Shown here: piece after piece, positions 38,401 to 48,949 of the stretch | Layout of the letters: every line of letters begins with the position of its first letter | Numbering within the stretch: the first letter of the stretch is position 1 | DNA from: Blasia pusilla | Lineage: Eukaryota; Marchantiophyta; Marchantiopsida; Blasiales | Assembly (NCBI GenBank): GCA_050084515.1 | Contig: CM114271.1 | Coordinates: 45,384,001-45,448,000 of the forward strand | Direction: 5' to 3' | Length of the DNA: 64,000 nt | Made by a program: the position numbers and the translations under genes | The notes under the pieces: model-generated | The model's input: only the letters and a program-made list of their open reading frames with translations | Told to the model about the DNA's origin: nothing | Database searches by the model: none

Positions 38401-38981
38401 AAGCACTTAGACTTACCAATAGTCTCACACTCCTCACTAGCTCACCTATGCTAATGGTAATCCCGTGACAACATACCCAAACTCACGCACCCTCAACACT
38501 TGGGCTCACCATGAGCCTCCCAAACAAACTCACCTAGACTACCGACACTGTCAGGTCATACACACGAACCCTACTAGGCAATCGCCGTATATTTACAAAC
38601 ATGCTATACATGCATGGAGACTACACTCGTCACCATTGCTACATCCATCTAGCACCAATGACTACCCGACACCCATCACTCTCTATGACATGAGACAAGT
38701 GCGGGAAAAGGGACTCGAATGGGTAACCTCAATATGCCAACCAATCTACTACATGTCAACCCTAACTCCTCCATGTGGTAGAGCAACCTCCGCAACACAA
38801 CCATCTTCTTGCACAACACGTCAATCCTCCATCAAAACCCTCTTACCCACAGTGGATGAAGGACAACTACGGCGACCCCCACGCAACTTGCAACTACGGA
38901 AAAACTCCCGTCGTGGATCCCATCCGCGCTCGCGGTACACCAAGTCCCCAAAAACTCTCTCCCACTACATGACCCAACTCA

Positions 38982-39160
38982 ACCACGTTCAACTCCCTCA
39001 ACCCGATAATGTGAATCAACCACGTCCAACTCCTTGCTCTACCATGTTGACCTGTTCACCAACCACGTCTCCTCAAAGGACCACGTCCGCCCTACCAATC
39101 ACGTCCAACATGCCCTCCAACATCCGGCTTGCCTACCACGTCTGCACTCAATCACGTCTG
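38982..39160. promoter_or_regulatory. Cluster of seven CCACGTC-like (ACGT-core) motifs
   Basis: Within about 180 bp there are seven copies of (A/T/G)(A/C)C(C)ACGT(C/T): at about 38982, 39018, 39062, 39080, 39099, 39135 and 39152. On the element's own (minus) strand these read GACGTGG or GACGTGA, the core of ABRE/G-box sites bound by plant bZIP factors. The position is upstream of gag in the leader or LTR side of gypsy II, where promoter elements are expected. The function is inferred. Confidence 0.4.
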
Positions 39161-39166
39161 CCCTAA

Positions 39167-39262
39167 GGGGTCTAAATGGGGGGAAGTGGAAGTAAATTCG
39201 TGGGGGGGGGGAAGGCCCGCAACCCTATGGGCCTTAATTGTTGGGGGAGGAGGGGGATAGGG
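39167..39262 (+). other. G-run block, G-quadruplex candidate
   Basis: The plus strand has a series of guanine runs of four or more: GGGG, GGGGGG, a run of 10, then GGGGG, GGGGG and GGGGG within about 95 bases. This is enough to form an intramolecular quadruplex. It lies between the ACGT-motif cluster and the right end of gypsy II. Confidence 0.5.
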
Positions 39263-39759
39263 GGCGCGATACCCTATGCGCGGCCCCTACCAAACTTCTC
39301 TCTCAACCCACCTTCCACCTCCTTAGCTGTAGCTTCGGCCTGTCCGCATGCCTCCCTATGAAACCGCGACCCTCGTAGCCAGACTCCTACTCTACGCATA
39401 TCCATGTGGCTCAAAGTGACCTAAAACAACTCTACAACCAAGCGGCCGTGACCTAGCTTGGCCGCCCTCACGGCGGCTATGGCGACTTGATCTAACATGC
39501 TTATCTTCCCGCTTGTTCAATATGCGCCGCTCTCTCGACGTTGCTACCTACACGCTACAAACGAGCACTCCTTTTCCATTATCCTTCGTCAACCCGCACT
39601 AGCAAGAAATGAGAAAAATGGACAAGGCTTCTGCTCACAATCTCCCGAATGTAAAAATGATAACAAAATGCCAACCAGCGTCTCCAAGGGCTCCCCAACT
39701 GAGGCAACTCGCTTGCCTTCCTGCAACCAATGAATTCCCTGCCCCCTTGTATCTTTCTC

Positions 39760-39983
39760 ATGTAAAATTTGAGTTGTAAAAATGGCTCATCCGGCCTAAA
39801 CTTCACTCATGAATCTACATTGGCATGTTGAGCCACATCTACCCTCTGCTATGAGGGAATCTGGACGCCAACACCCTAGCTCCTATACACACACACACAT
39901 ACACACACACATGGAAGAAATATGCTCCTTATGCTCAACATGAGAAAGATGTCTTGAGAAAGCCATCTCCCTCACTCTTATAC
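39760..39983 (-). repeat. Right partial LTR of gypsy element II
   Basis: Matches 34685-34890 with landmarks CACTCATGAATCTACATTG, a CACACA tract and ACATGAGAAAGATG. Only about 220 bp remain. Its outer end runs into a long hairpin, so the terminus is rearranged. Confidence 0.6.
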
Positions 39984-40008
39984 CCATCTGTGTATAAGAG
40001 TGAAGGAG
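39967..40008. repeat. Inverted repeat, 17-bp arms with one mismatch
   Basis: CTCCCTCACTCTTATAC and GTATAAGAGTGAAGGAG flank an 8-base loop. It sits exactly at the outer edge of the right LTR of gypsy II and could be an inversion scar or the terminus of a fold-back element. Confidence 0.7.
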
Positions 40009-40018
40009 AATGCTACAT

Positions 40019-40056
40019 CACTTGAGGTACCCTAAGACATTAGGGTACTTTAAGTG
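40019..40056. repeat. Inverted repeat, 17-bp arms with two mismatches
   Basis: CACTTGAGGTACCCTAA and TTAGGGTACTTTAAGTG flank a 4-base loop. It lies 10 bp from the previous hairpin. The remainder up to 40407 is AT-rich with no gene. Confidence 0.6.
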
Positions 40057-40407
40057 GTGTACCATTAAGCTTAAGAATACTCATTTATTTCAAGCTCGAA
40101 CTAACATCCAGAAATGCACTCGCTTAATTAGAGAGAAAGTGATTGCAAAAGAAATTGGTCTTGTTTATATAGATATAGATCAACAACTTTTTGATAGATT
40201 TATAAAGATATAGCATAGAAATCAATTTGAGATGTTTAGAAATATTTTTGGTATGAGAGATATTGATATGAGCTCGAGGAGGAGTATTGAAGATTGAATT
40301 ACATTCAAACTCATTAGACATAAACTACTATATTTTCTACTTACATGAAGTAGGAAAAACTTAATCTTTGGTTAAGTATTTAAGCATGATTGTCTTAACT
40401 AGGTTTA

Positions 40408-43368
40408 GTTAATCGTTTCATCTTGTCCAACCTTCCCATCTTGAGCTGAAATTTGGCCCACATGGTTTCCAAGGTGTATCTAATCCTCTTGCCAAGTTTC
40501 AAGCAAAATGGAGTTGAGACCACAAGCTCAAAAATCGATAAGTCTTTTTTGGACTTATCGATTACAAACCATCTGACCTTCCAAAGAAATAAGGTTTTCT
40601 CTTTTTTCATCTTGTCCAACTTTCCCATCTTGCGCTGAAATTTGGCCCACGGGATCTCTAAGGTGCATCTAACCCTCTTGCCAAGTTTCAACGAAAATGG
40701 AGCTGAGACAACAAGCTCCAAAATTGGTAAGTTTGTTTGTGACCCACACCATCAATCCTTCTATCAAATTAACCCATAATTTCCATTCTTCATATTGTCA
40801 AACTTTCCCATCTAGAGTTTAAATTTGGCCCACATTGTCCACTAGGTACATGTTCCACTATTGCCAAGTTTCAAGCAAAATGGAGTCGTGAGCAAAACAT
40901 CACAAATTAATAATTCCTTTTTGGACGCGAACCATCAAATCTTGAATGAAAAGAAGGTCTTTTTATTTTTCATCTTCTCCAACTTTCCCATCTTGAGCAA
41001 TATTGGAACGTGCACCTTGGGGACCGTGTGGGCCAAATTTCAGCTCAAGACTAAAAAGTCCACTTTGACTACGTTTCAAGCAAAATGGAATTATGAGCAA
41101 AAGCTCACAAATTAATAACTTATTTTTGGACCCGAATCGACAGACCTTCTATCAAAATATTTTTTTCATTTTTCATCTTGTTCAACTTTCCCATCTTAAG
41201 GTGAAATTTGGACCTGAACCATCAGACCTTGTATCAAATTAAGGTTTTTTCATTTTTCATCTTTGTCCAACTTTCCCATCTTGAGGTGAAATTTGTGACC
41301 CACATAGTCCCCAAAGTGCATGTTCCACTCTTGCCAAGTTTTAAGTAAAACGGAGTTTTGAGCAAAACCTCACCAATTAACAACTCCTTTTTGGACCCGT
41401 ACCATCACATCTTCCATAGAAATAAGATTTTATCATTTTTCATCTTGTCCAAATTTCCCATCTTGAGCTGAAATTTGGCCCACATGGTCCCCAAGGTGCA
41501 TGTTTAATCCCTGCCAAGTTTCAAGAAGAATGGATTTATGAGCAAAACCTCACAAATTAATACCAACTTTTTGGACTCGAACCATCAGACCTTCTATCAA
41601 AATAAGGATTTTTCATTTTTTATCTTTTCAAAATTTTCCATTTTGAGCTAAATTTTGACAAACATGGTCCTTAAGATGCATGTTCCACTCTTGCCAAATT
41701 TCAAGCAAAATGGAGTTCTCACGAAAACCTCGAAAATTAATATTTCCTTTTTGGACCCATACCATCAAACCTTGAATGATAAGAAGGTCTTTTCATTTTT
41801 CATCTTGTCCAACTTTACCATCTTGAGTTTAAATTTCTTCAACATGATCACCGAGATGCATGTTAAATGTTTGCCAAGTTTCAAGCAAAATGGAGTTGTG
41901 CGCACAAGCTCAAGTTTTGGTAAGTCCTTTTTCTAACCCGAATCAACAGACCTTTTATCAAATTAAGGTTTTTTCATTTTTCATGTTGTGAAAATTTCCC
42001 ATTTTGAGCTGAAATTTGGCATACATTGTCCCCAAGGTGCATGTTCAGCTCTTGCCAATTTTCAAGCATAATGGATTTTTTAGCAAACCCTTAAAAATTA
42101 ATAATTATTTTTTGGACCCAAACCATGAGACCCTCTATCAAAATAAGGTTTTTTATTGTCCAACTTTTCCATCTTGAGCTTAAATTTGGCCCATAGGTTA
42201 TCCAAGGTGCATCTAACCCTTTTATCAAGTTTCAAGCAAAATGTTGAACGCAAGCTCAAAAATTGGTAACTTGTTTTTTGACTTTGCCTTCTATCAAAAT
42301 AAGAATGTACTATTTTTCATCTTGTCCAACTTTCCCATCTAGAACTCCAATTTGGCCCATAGTTTTGCAAGGTGCATATAGCATTCTTTCCAAGTTTCAA
42401 GAAAAATGGAGTTGTGGCCAAAACCTCAAAAATTCTTTTGTGGACCTGAACCATAAGACACTTTATCAAAAGAAATTTTTTTTTTTTCATTTTTCATCTT
42501 GTCCAACTTTCTCATCTTGAGCTGAAATTGGGCCCACATTCTCCTTAAGGAACATGTTCCACTCTTTCAAATTTTCAAGTAAAATGGAACTATGACCAAA
42601 ACCTCACAAATTAATTACTCCTTTTTGGACCCGAACCATCAAACCTTCTATCAAAATAAGGATTTATTATTTTTCATCTTGTCCAAATTTTCCATCTTGA
42701 GCTGAAATTTGGCCCACATGGTCTCCAAGGTGCATGTAGCACTATTGCCAAGTTTCAAGAAAAATGGAGTTGGGACCACAAGCTCAAAAATTAATAAGTC
42801 CTTTTTGGACTTATCGATTACGAACCATCTGACCTTCCAAAGAAATAAGGTTATCTCATTTTTCATCTTGTCTAACTTTCCCATCTAGAGCTTAAATAGG
42901 CCCACATGGTCCCCAAGGTACATGTTCCACTCTCGCCAAGTTTCAACCAAAATGGAGTTGTGAGTAAAAGCTCACAAATTAAGAACTGCTTTTTGGAACT
43001 GAAGCATCAAACCTTGAATGAAAGAAGGTCTTTTCATTTTTCATCTTGTCCAACTTTCCCATTTTTAGCTGAAATTTGTCCCACATAGTCCCTAAGGTGC
43101 ATGTTCAACTATTACAAAGTTTCAAGCATAATGGAATTGTGAGAAAAACCTCCAAAATTAATAATTCCTTTTTGGACCCAAACCATGGGACTTTCTATCA
43201 AAATAAAGTTTTACCATTTTTTATCTTGTCCAACTTTCCCCATATTGAGCTGAAATTTTTCCCACATGGTCTCCAAGGTGCATCTAACCCTCTTGCCAAG
43301 TTTAAAGCAAAATAAAGTTGTGAGCACAAGTTCAAAAATTGGTAAGTCTTTTTTTGATTCGAACCATC
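40408..43368. repeat. Satellite array 1, ~180-bp units, about 16-17 copies
   Basis: Each unit contains in order CATCTTGTCCAACTTTCCCA, TTGAGCTGAAATTTGGCCCA, CAAGGTGCATGTTCCACTC, GCCAAGTTTCAAGCAAAATG, then an AACCTCACAAATTAATAAC segment and TTTTTGGACCCGAACCATC. Landmark spacing is mostly 178-187 bp, with one short unit near 41.2 kb. Units diverge by many substitutions and carry stops in all frames, so this is not a coding repeat. The array ends in the middle of a unit, just after GAACCAT, where the retroelement block begins. Confidence 0.9.
40533..40563. repeat. Perfect 12-bp hairpin in a satellite unit
   Basis: AATCGATAAGTC and GACTTATCGATT flank a 7-base loop inside one unit. The related unit near 42790 keeps the right arm but has a changed left arm. 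Most other units lack the insertion that creates it. Confidence 0.75.
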
Positions 43369-44160
43369 TATCGTGCGCATACACATCGCTACATAAGATA
43401 TATCGGTGTCACCGAACATACACACAAACACACACAATCCGATGCTAGCTCATGACATCCAAACAACGAGACGAGAAATACCAAAATATATCCAATTTAA
43501 ATCAATGAAATCTCTCATCACATCTCACACCAAGCTCTCAATGGTGTGCACTCTCTCTAATGTCAAACCAAACCCACTCTCCTAATGAGAGACTAGGGTT
43601 GCACACATAGCCTCCTAATGAGAGGCTAGGGTTACACCATAGCTCCACCGCCTCATGCCAAGAGGTTCAACAATGAGAGAATGAGCTCTCAAACTCTCTC
43701 TCTTGGAGGTATATCCCCTTTTCCTCTCCCAAGTCCTCTCCATGGTAACCTATGCTCGCAGGTCACCTCCTTTGATCTTGACTTGTTGTAGCGGATCAAG
43801 GGTCACTTACCAAAGTGGAAAGTTAACTATATCAAATACAATAAAATACCTAAAATATCAAGTTTCTAAATATGGCTCCAAATAAGCCAAAACGAAGGGA
43901 AAACCTGCTCTCCCAAGTTATCCGTGGCCTCAGTAGGTCATCCTCGACCTCTTGAGGCTGTCCTCCAGTATCTCCAAAGGCGTGCTACTAGATCTTGTCG
44001 ATATTTTCTAAAAGTTGTGACAATTGTCGTGCACATACACATTGCCACACAACATACATCATTGTCATCGAACATACATACAAACATGCATGATTCGATG
44101 CTAACTTATAGCATCCAAAGAACAAGATGAGAAGTACCAAAATATCTCTAATCGTCCCCC
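43369..44160 (+). repeat. Dispersed repeat, copy C, with terminal segment duplicated
   Basis: The block begins with ATCGTGCGCATACACATCGC directly at the satellite edge, continues through a CT-rich tract, TGTCAAACCAAACCCACT and AAACCTGCTCTC, and ends in a second copy of the start segment at 44026-44150 (TGTGACAATTGTCGTGCACA). The polypurine-like minus-strand sequence CTAGGGGGACG follows at about 44152-44165. The arrangement equals that of the left end of gypsy II, so this is taken as the 3' terminal region of gypsy III on the minus strand. Confidence 0.55.
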
Positions 44161-44407
44161 TAGTTGGTGGTTAGGTTCCTCTAACTCCATACAACCATCT
44201 ATCCCTACCTACCATGACATACATCTCTCAGACGCTAAGAGCAAAAATGTCGGGTGCTCATGTGGCCCCATCGTTAGTAGTCTTTCTGTCATCCATCTCA
44301 CAGACATGAGTCGGAATCTATCACTACCTACTCTATGTACATTTGGGACACATCCATTATCCCCGAGGAACCCTAGTGAGAGGTGGCGTCAAACATGCCA
44401 TATGCCA

Positions 44408-45640
44408 TCATCTCAAACATCCATCATAGACTAGCATAGTAATTTCACCAATGGCGGAACCACACAACATACATCGCAAGCCTGCAGGAACTACTACTAA
44501 GCTCAGATTGACTGTACCGTCAATGTTAGGAAGATGATATGACGTACAATTACACACTTGGTCCTTCCAAACCATACCATCACGTCCCTCCAATAAGACA
44601 ACACTATATGGCAAAATCCCATGCACTCTCAAGATGGTGTGCCCTATAGTCACATCCAACGTCGTGGGTGTCATTTGCTGCAAGTAGACATAGTCTCCCT
44701 CATGAAACCTCCAGATAGTAGGTTGATAACCACCTTCATGACTAGTCGCATACCTCAATGTATCCCGATGTTGCGCAGTCGCCAAGTTCTCAAACGCCAT
44801 GGGCATCACTCTCCTAAATAACTCAACCCTTCGAGAACATGCTCGCATCCATACATCACGGTCATCAAGGTTCAACACCTCACCAATGGCAACAAGTAAA
44901 TGGGGCTCTCGGCTACAAAGTAGAAAGTACGGTGAGATATACGCTAAAGATGTTTGCCTGCTGAATCTGTATCCCATCGCCAACCATGACAACTGGAGGT
45001 TCCAATCTCTTAGGTGATCTCTCTACAAGCCATACTTGCTCAATCCTCTCTTCACCGTCTACACAACCCTCTCCGCTAGTCCATCCGCCTCAGGATGATC
45101 TCGCAAAGTGGTGCGTTGGTCGATCAACGCCTAATCACACTAGGCTTGAAACTCCCCGCGAAACTCTGTATCATGGTCTGTCAACACCTCAATTAATGCA
45201 CTGTAATGACTTAACACCCCAATCTAGGAAGGCATACGCTACTCCCTCAATCGCTTTGTCGGGAAATGCAACCAACTCTATCCAATTCGAGAAGTGGTCG
45301 ACCATCACCAACACATAACGAATATGGCACTTCGTCAAAGGTAAAGGTCTTGCAAAATCCAAACTCCATCTATAACTTAAACCCATGATAAGAAGTGGAT
45401 ACAACTATGGAGTCAGAGCATTGAACGATGCTCGGACCCTATCACACACCATGCATTGGCAACAAACTGCTGAACATCACTGTGCATACCTCGCCACCAA
45501 TATTGTATCTGGAGCAAGCTGTACGTCCGCTTCACTCCAAAATGACCCGAATCCTCGTGGGCATGATGCACTAGACGTGCTCTCTGTGAAGGATGGGGCA
45601 CTACACGCACTATATCCTCCTCCCAAACGTGCAACACATG
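44408..45640 (-). pseudogene. Gypsy III integrase
   Basis: Minus strand. The zinc-binding region is near 45600-45440, with LVHHAHEDSGHFGVKRTY and YWWRGMHSDVQQFV. The core follows: WSLDFARPLPL (first Asp) at about 45365, then RYVLVMVDHFSNWIELVA, TDHDTEFRGEF (second Asp) near 45165, and HPEADGLAERVV (Glu) near 45080. A C-terminal segment with GDYVYLQQ and LDVTIGHTILRVHG is within 44992-44408. All three catalytic residues survive, but stops in the second half and near the core disrupt the frame. Confidence 0.85.
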
Positions 45641-46344
45641 TGTCCCCTCCCACCGGAACCGTCTGGCTTGCTATACGATCTGATCCCGCTCTCTAGCAAC
45701 CACTATGCTCGCGACGTTGCCTTTTTGCTGGTACTCCAAGACAACTCCATCGTCGTGAATATCACGGCCACCTGTCGTATCCTCACCCACCTTTGGACCT
45801 AAAGACTCTCCATCAGACCTTGCCATCGAAGTCTCAGCAATCTGGCTCTCCATAGCCAAAAAGCCCAAATAGGCTAACCTGTGCCATCTTGGCACCAACT
45901 CCTCATCACTCTTACCATGCCAACGAGCTTCAATCGCGTCTCATTGACTCAAGCATGAGTTATGACTCAAACCACATGTATCCTAACGAGCATCCTAATT
46001 GAGCATCCTAAGCCTATGCACCATTTGGAAATCATACTCCTACAACAACAGAGCCCACCTCGCAAGCTTCCCTGTAAGCTTGTCGGACTCCATCAACCAC
46101 TTAAGTGGCTGATGATCAGTAATAATGATAAAGGGGTGAGCATGGCTCCAAGCCCCAACATGCTCCAATCGGTAAGCAATTGGAAAGGACGCCCTGTGAT
46201 GGGTCTCCTTACTATGGGCACGGACGTCAATCAGTCCTTGAGCGGCTAAAATGCTCTTTCTTGGTCATCCCCCTAGTGCCACTTCTGATCCACCTTCCTA
46301 AGTTGGGTGAGCAGCTTCGCAATCGAAGCAAAACCCTTGAGGTA
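45641..46344 (-). pseudogene. Gypsy III RNase H and linker, decayed
   Basis: Minus-strand remnants include a DHQPLKWLM-like stretch (about 46115-46085) and LLLQEYDFQMVHRLRMLN-like sequence (about 46055-46000; the Gln codon is a stop here), which are the end of the Ty3/gypsy RNase H. The 45671-45898 part is a variable linker before the integrase with no domain. Confidence 0.6.
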
Positions 46345-47110
46345 CTATCGATAGAAGTTTGCCAATCCCATGAATGCACGAACTCGACTCACATCTGTAG
46401 GATATGGAATGCGTGAAATAGCCTTTATCTTTGTCTGGTATACACCAAGGCCCCTTGGATATATGGTATGACCTTGGTACTCAATCAGGTTGTAGAAGAA
46501 CTTGAATTTTCCTGGATGTAGCTTCGGCCCATATAACTGCAACCGTCGAAACGCTTCCTCTAGATGTCACTCATGCTCCTCAACCGTGACGCTAAATACT
46601 ACGATGTCATCAAGATAACATCTAGCAAAATCCAGACCTGCCAAGATCCTATCTTTGACCCTCTAAAAACTGAACGGGGGCGTTCTTTAACCCAAAAGGT
46701 AAGAACCACCATTGGTACAAATAATCCTTCCCATGAGGATCGATGCCCCAAAATGCCGTCTTCTGCGTATCTTCCAAATTGATAGGCAATTGATGGTACC
46801 TGGCTCAAAGATCTAGCAAATTGAAGACCTTTGCATGCCAAATAACATCAAAGATCTCCTCAGGCGTGAGCAAGGCATGTATACCTATCGGACTTTGTCT
46901 ATCGATTGATAGGTCGGTAATCTCCACACAACCGCCTATCCGTCCAATTGCCATGCACATCCTTCTTGGTGGGCATGATAATGGCAGATGCATACTCTCC
47001 ATGTGACATTTCCACTATTCTGCTCCAACCAAGTCATGGATCCTACTCTAAATCAGAGCCCTCTCAATGTCACTGTACCTGAAGGATCGTCGGAAGATCA
47101 GCGTGTCGCT
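46345..47110 (-). pseudogene. Gypsy III reverse transcriptase
   Basis: Minus strand, starting near 47110: FRYSDIERALI, then CGDYRPINRQS-like and LLTPEEIFDVIWHAKVF, then YHQLPINLEDTQKTAFWG, a YQWWFLPFGLKN segment and the active-site YLDD at 46606-46617. The thumb region, GHTIYPRGLGV and RAFMGLANFYR, is at 46460-46345. The pieces lie in different frames, so several small indels have broken it. Confidence 0.8.
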
Positions 47111-47114
47111 CGAA

Positions 47115-48300
47115 AACTCAATGCAGAGTAGAGTTGCCATGCCTCAATCTCTTGGGCATATCTATGGGACAACTCATGGTAGTTGTCCATGTGTGCCCTC
47201 TCTAAATATTGGAATATACCGTTCCATGTTATGAATGGGTTGAACTCTCTAGAGTTCCTAGCCCGCTGTGAGTCACATCAACTCCTAAACTCCGCAATGA
47301 AGTCATGTAACTCTATAGTGCCTATAGCACCCGAGAACCTACGCAATCCTCTATCCCGATTGTCCATCTCCTACGCCCAACTGGTAGGACCATTCAATGT
47401 GTGCAATGAATCACTAACACACTCCTCTACACTCTCCCCCTCATCTGAAGACGACATATAAGGAGGTCAAGGCGGTCCCTCACGTGGAGGTCCTCAAAAA
47501 CCTCGCGCCACTCCGCGTAAACCACTATGGCTACTCTTAAGTCCACCATCTCGCCTCTCAAAGTCTCGGAAGGACGCCATGATGACCCTCGTGCCCCTTT
47601 CACACAATCACTCTCAATCCAGTGAGTAATCACTCAATCATTCAAACTAAACATACGGCACTTAATCTACACTCTCGTACTGAGACGTGTGTTGTGCGCG
47701 GCGTGATGCCAAAAATCGGCTGATCTAACTTCTCATCGACAAACCATACCCTTAACTGTGGATATCTTACACAAGTTTATGTCCCCTAAACCCATACATC
47801 AATGATGCTCTCATCATCCACACAAAACCTAATATCCCCAAATAACTACCCAATACTCGGAAATCCCTAACACGTGCAGGGCAAAATACCAGAATGGATA
47901 ACCTGAACAAATATCGATTCTCCTCTACAACTGCAAACCTTGATCCCAACTCGACCGTGAAGAAAAACTCCTCCAAATAGCACGTCGTACTCTCCTGATA
48001 CTGACAGTGATCAAATCTCCTCGATGTGCATTGCGGGTCCAACAATGCAGTATGGCATTGGCGGCACGGAACGGCTACAACCAGCACGACACTCGGGCAT
48101 GGAATGCGGCACTCAACGGCATACCCTCCTCCAGAAAAAAAAACATAATGTGCTCCCCAAGAATGGTGCGACTCCGCGATCAAGACGGTGCGGTGCGGCT
48201 ACGAGCGGCAGGACGTGGCAATCGGCCTAGCGTTCCGGCTATAGGCAACACGGCACGGTACTCGATCGTCGTCGAGCATTTACCACCTCAAGACATAGCA
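47115..48300 (-). pseudogene. Gypsy III gag start and 5' leader
   Basis: DNA similar to 15300-16420 of gypsy fragment I, with shared landmarks ATGCCTCAATCTC, AACTCTCTAGAGTTCCTAGCC, GAAGTCATGTA, ATCGACAAACCA and ACTCGATCGT. The order is conserved, so it represents the beginning of gag plus leader. The left edge abuts RT sequence, marking an internal deletion. Confidence 0.6.
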
Positions 48301-48949
48301 AGGCTAGAAGAGAAATGCGGCCCTAACAATCCAAAAAAAGAAACTGTCCAATCAACAAAGGTGACAAATGCCATCAACGACGATCAACGGACGGAGCAAG
48401 GATGGACCAATATCCGGGAAAAACGGTAGAAATAATTTCGATTCAGTTTGCTACCGGCCAAAAAAGGGAGGGATGGTCTGTTTGCGATTGGAATCGAAAA
48501 CTTGAAAATTTGCCGCTCGGTTTTGTAGAGACCGGAAATGTACCGGTTGTCACGAAAAAACTCCCCGGACCCTGGGATGGACTGAATGGACGGTGAAAGT
48601 CAATACTAATTACAATATCTTTCATGTGGATAAATATGGTTCTTTTTTAACCTTATTCAAAAAGTTAAAGTTTTTTTGTTTTTCCCCACTCTACTAACTC
48701 CTTCAACTAAGGGTCAACTCACTAAAATTATTCACATTTGGTTTATACTCCACTAAGCCCCATAAATATTGGATCAACATCCACAAAATAAAATTTTCAT
48801 TCACTTTAACCTCAAGATCATAAGTTTCATTTGTCCTTTCTCCAATAATAAAATATTTTTATTTTTTCTACCTCAACTAAGAAGTTACCAAGAATTTCAA
48901 AAATTGCTCCTTCTTCACGCGGTGGGTATGGTAGCTCCACAAAAATGAT
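48301..48949. other. Spacer, no gene recognised
   Basis: Low complexity increases after 48.6 kb (T-rich runs). No motif is seen. It separates the gypsy III leader from the right dispersed repeat. Confidence 0.3.

Larger units (their letters stand above)
34536..39991 (-). mobile_element. Ty3/gypsy element II: LTR-gag-protease, RT and integrase deleted
   Basis: Minus orientation. The left terminal region (34536-35302) and a partial right copy (about 39760-39983) share GAATCTACATTG, a CACACA tract and AGAAAGCCATCTCCCTC, so they look like the two LTRs. Just inside the left LTR the minus strand has CTAGGGGGCGG, a good polypurine tract (about 35303-35315). Gag lies at 36.6-38.4 kb and the aspartic protease at 35.6-36.27 kb. 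RT, RNase H and integrase, expected between the protease and the polypurine tract, are absent. The element resembles a large non-autonomous deletion derivative. Gag and protease frames contain stops. Confidence 0.6.

Noticed and set aside
38465-39166. 233-codon plus-strand frame
   Set aside because: Thr/Pro/His-rich without domains, antisense to the gypsy II leader and made largely from the repeated ACGT motifs; no coding signal.
40395-43448. Several 60-108 codon frames with similar peptides
   Set aside because: They are translations of diverged satellite units; stops fall in every frame and unit changes are not codon-like.
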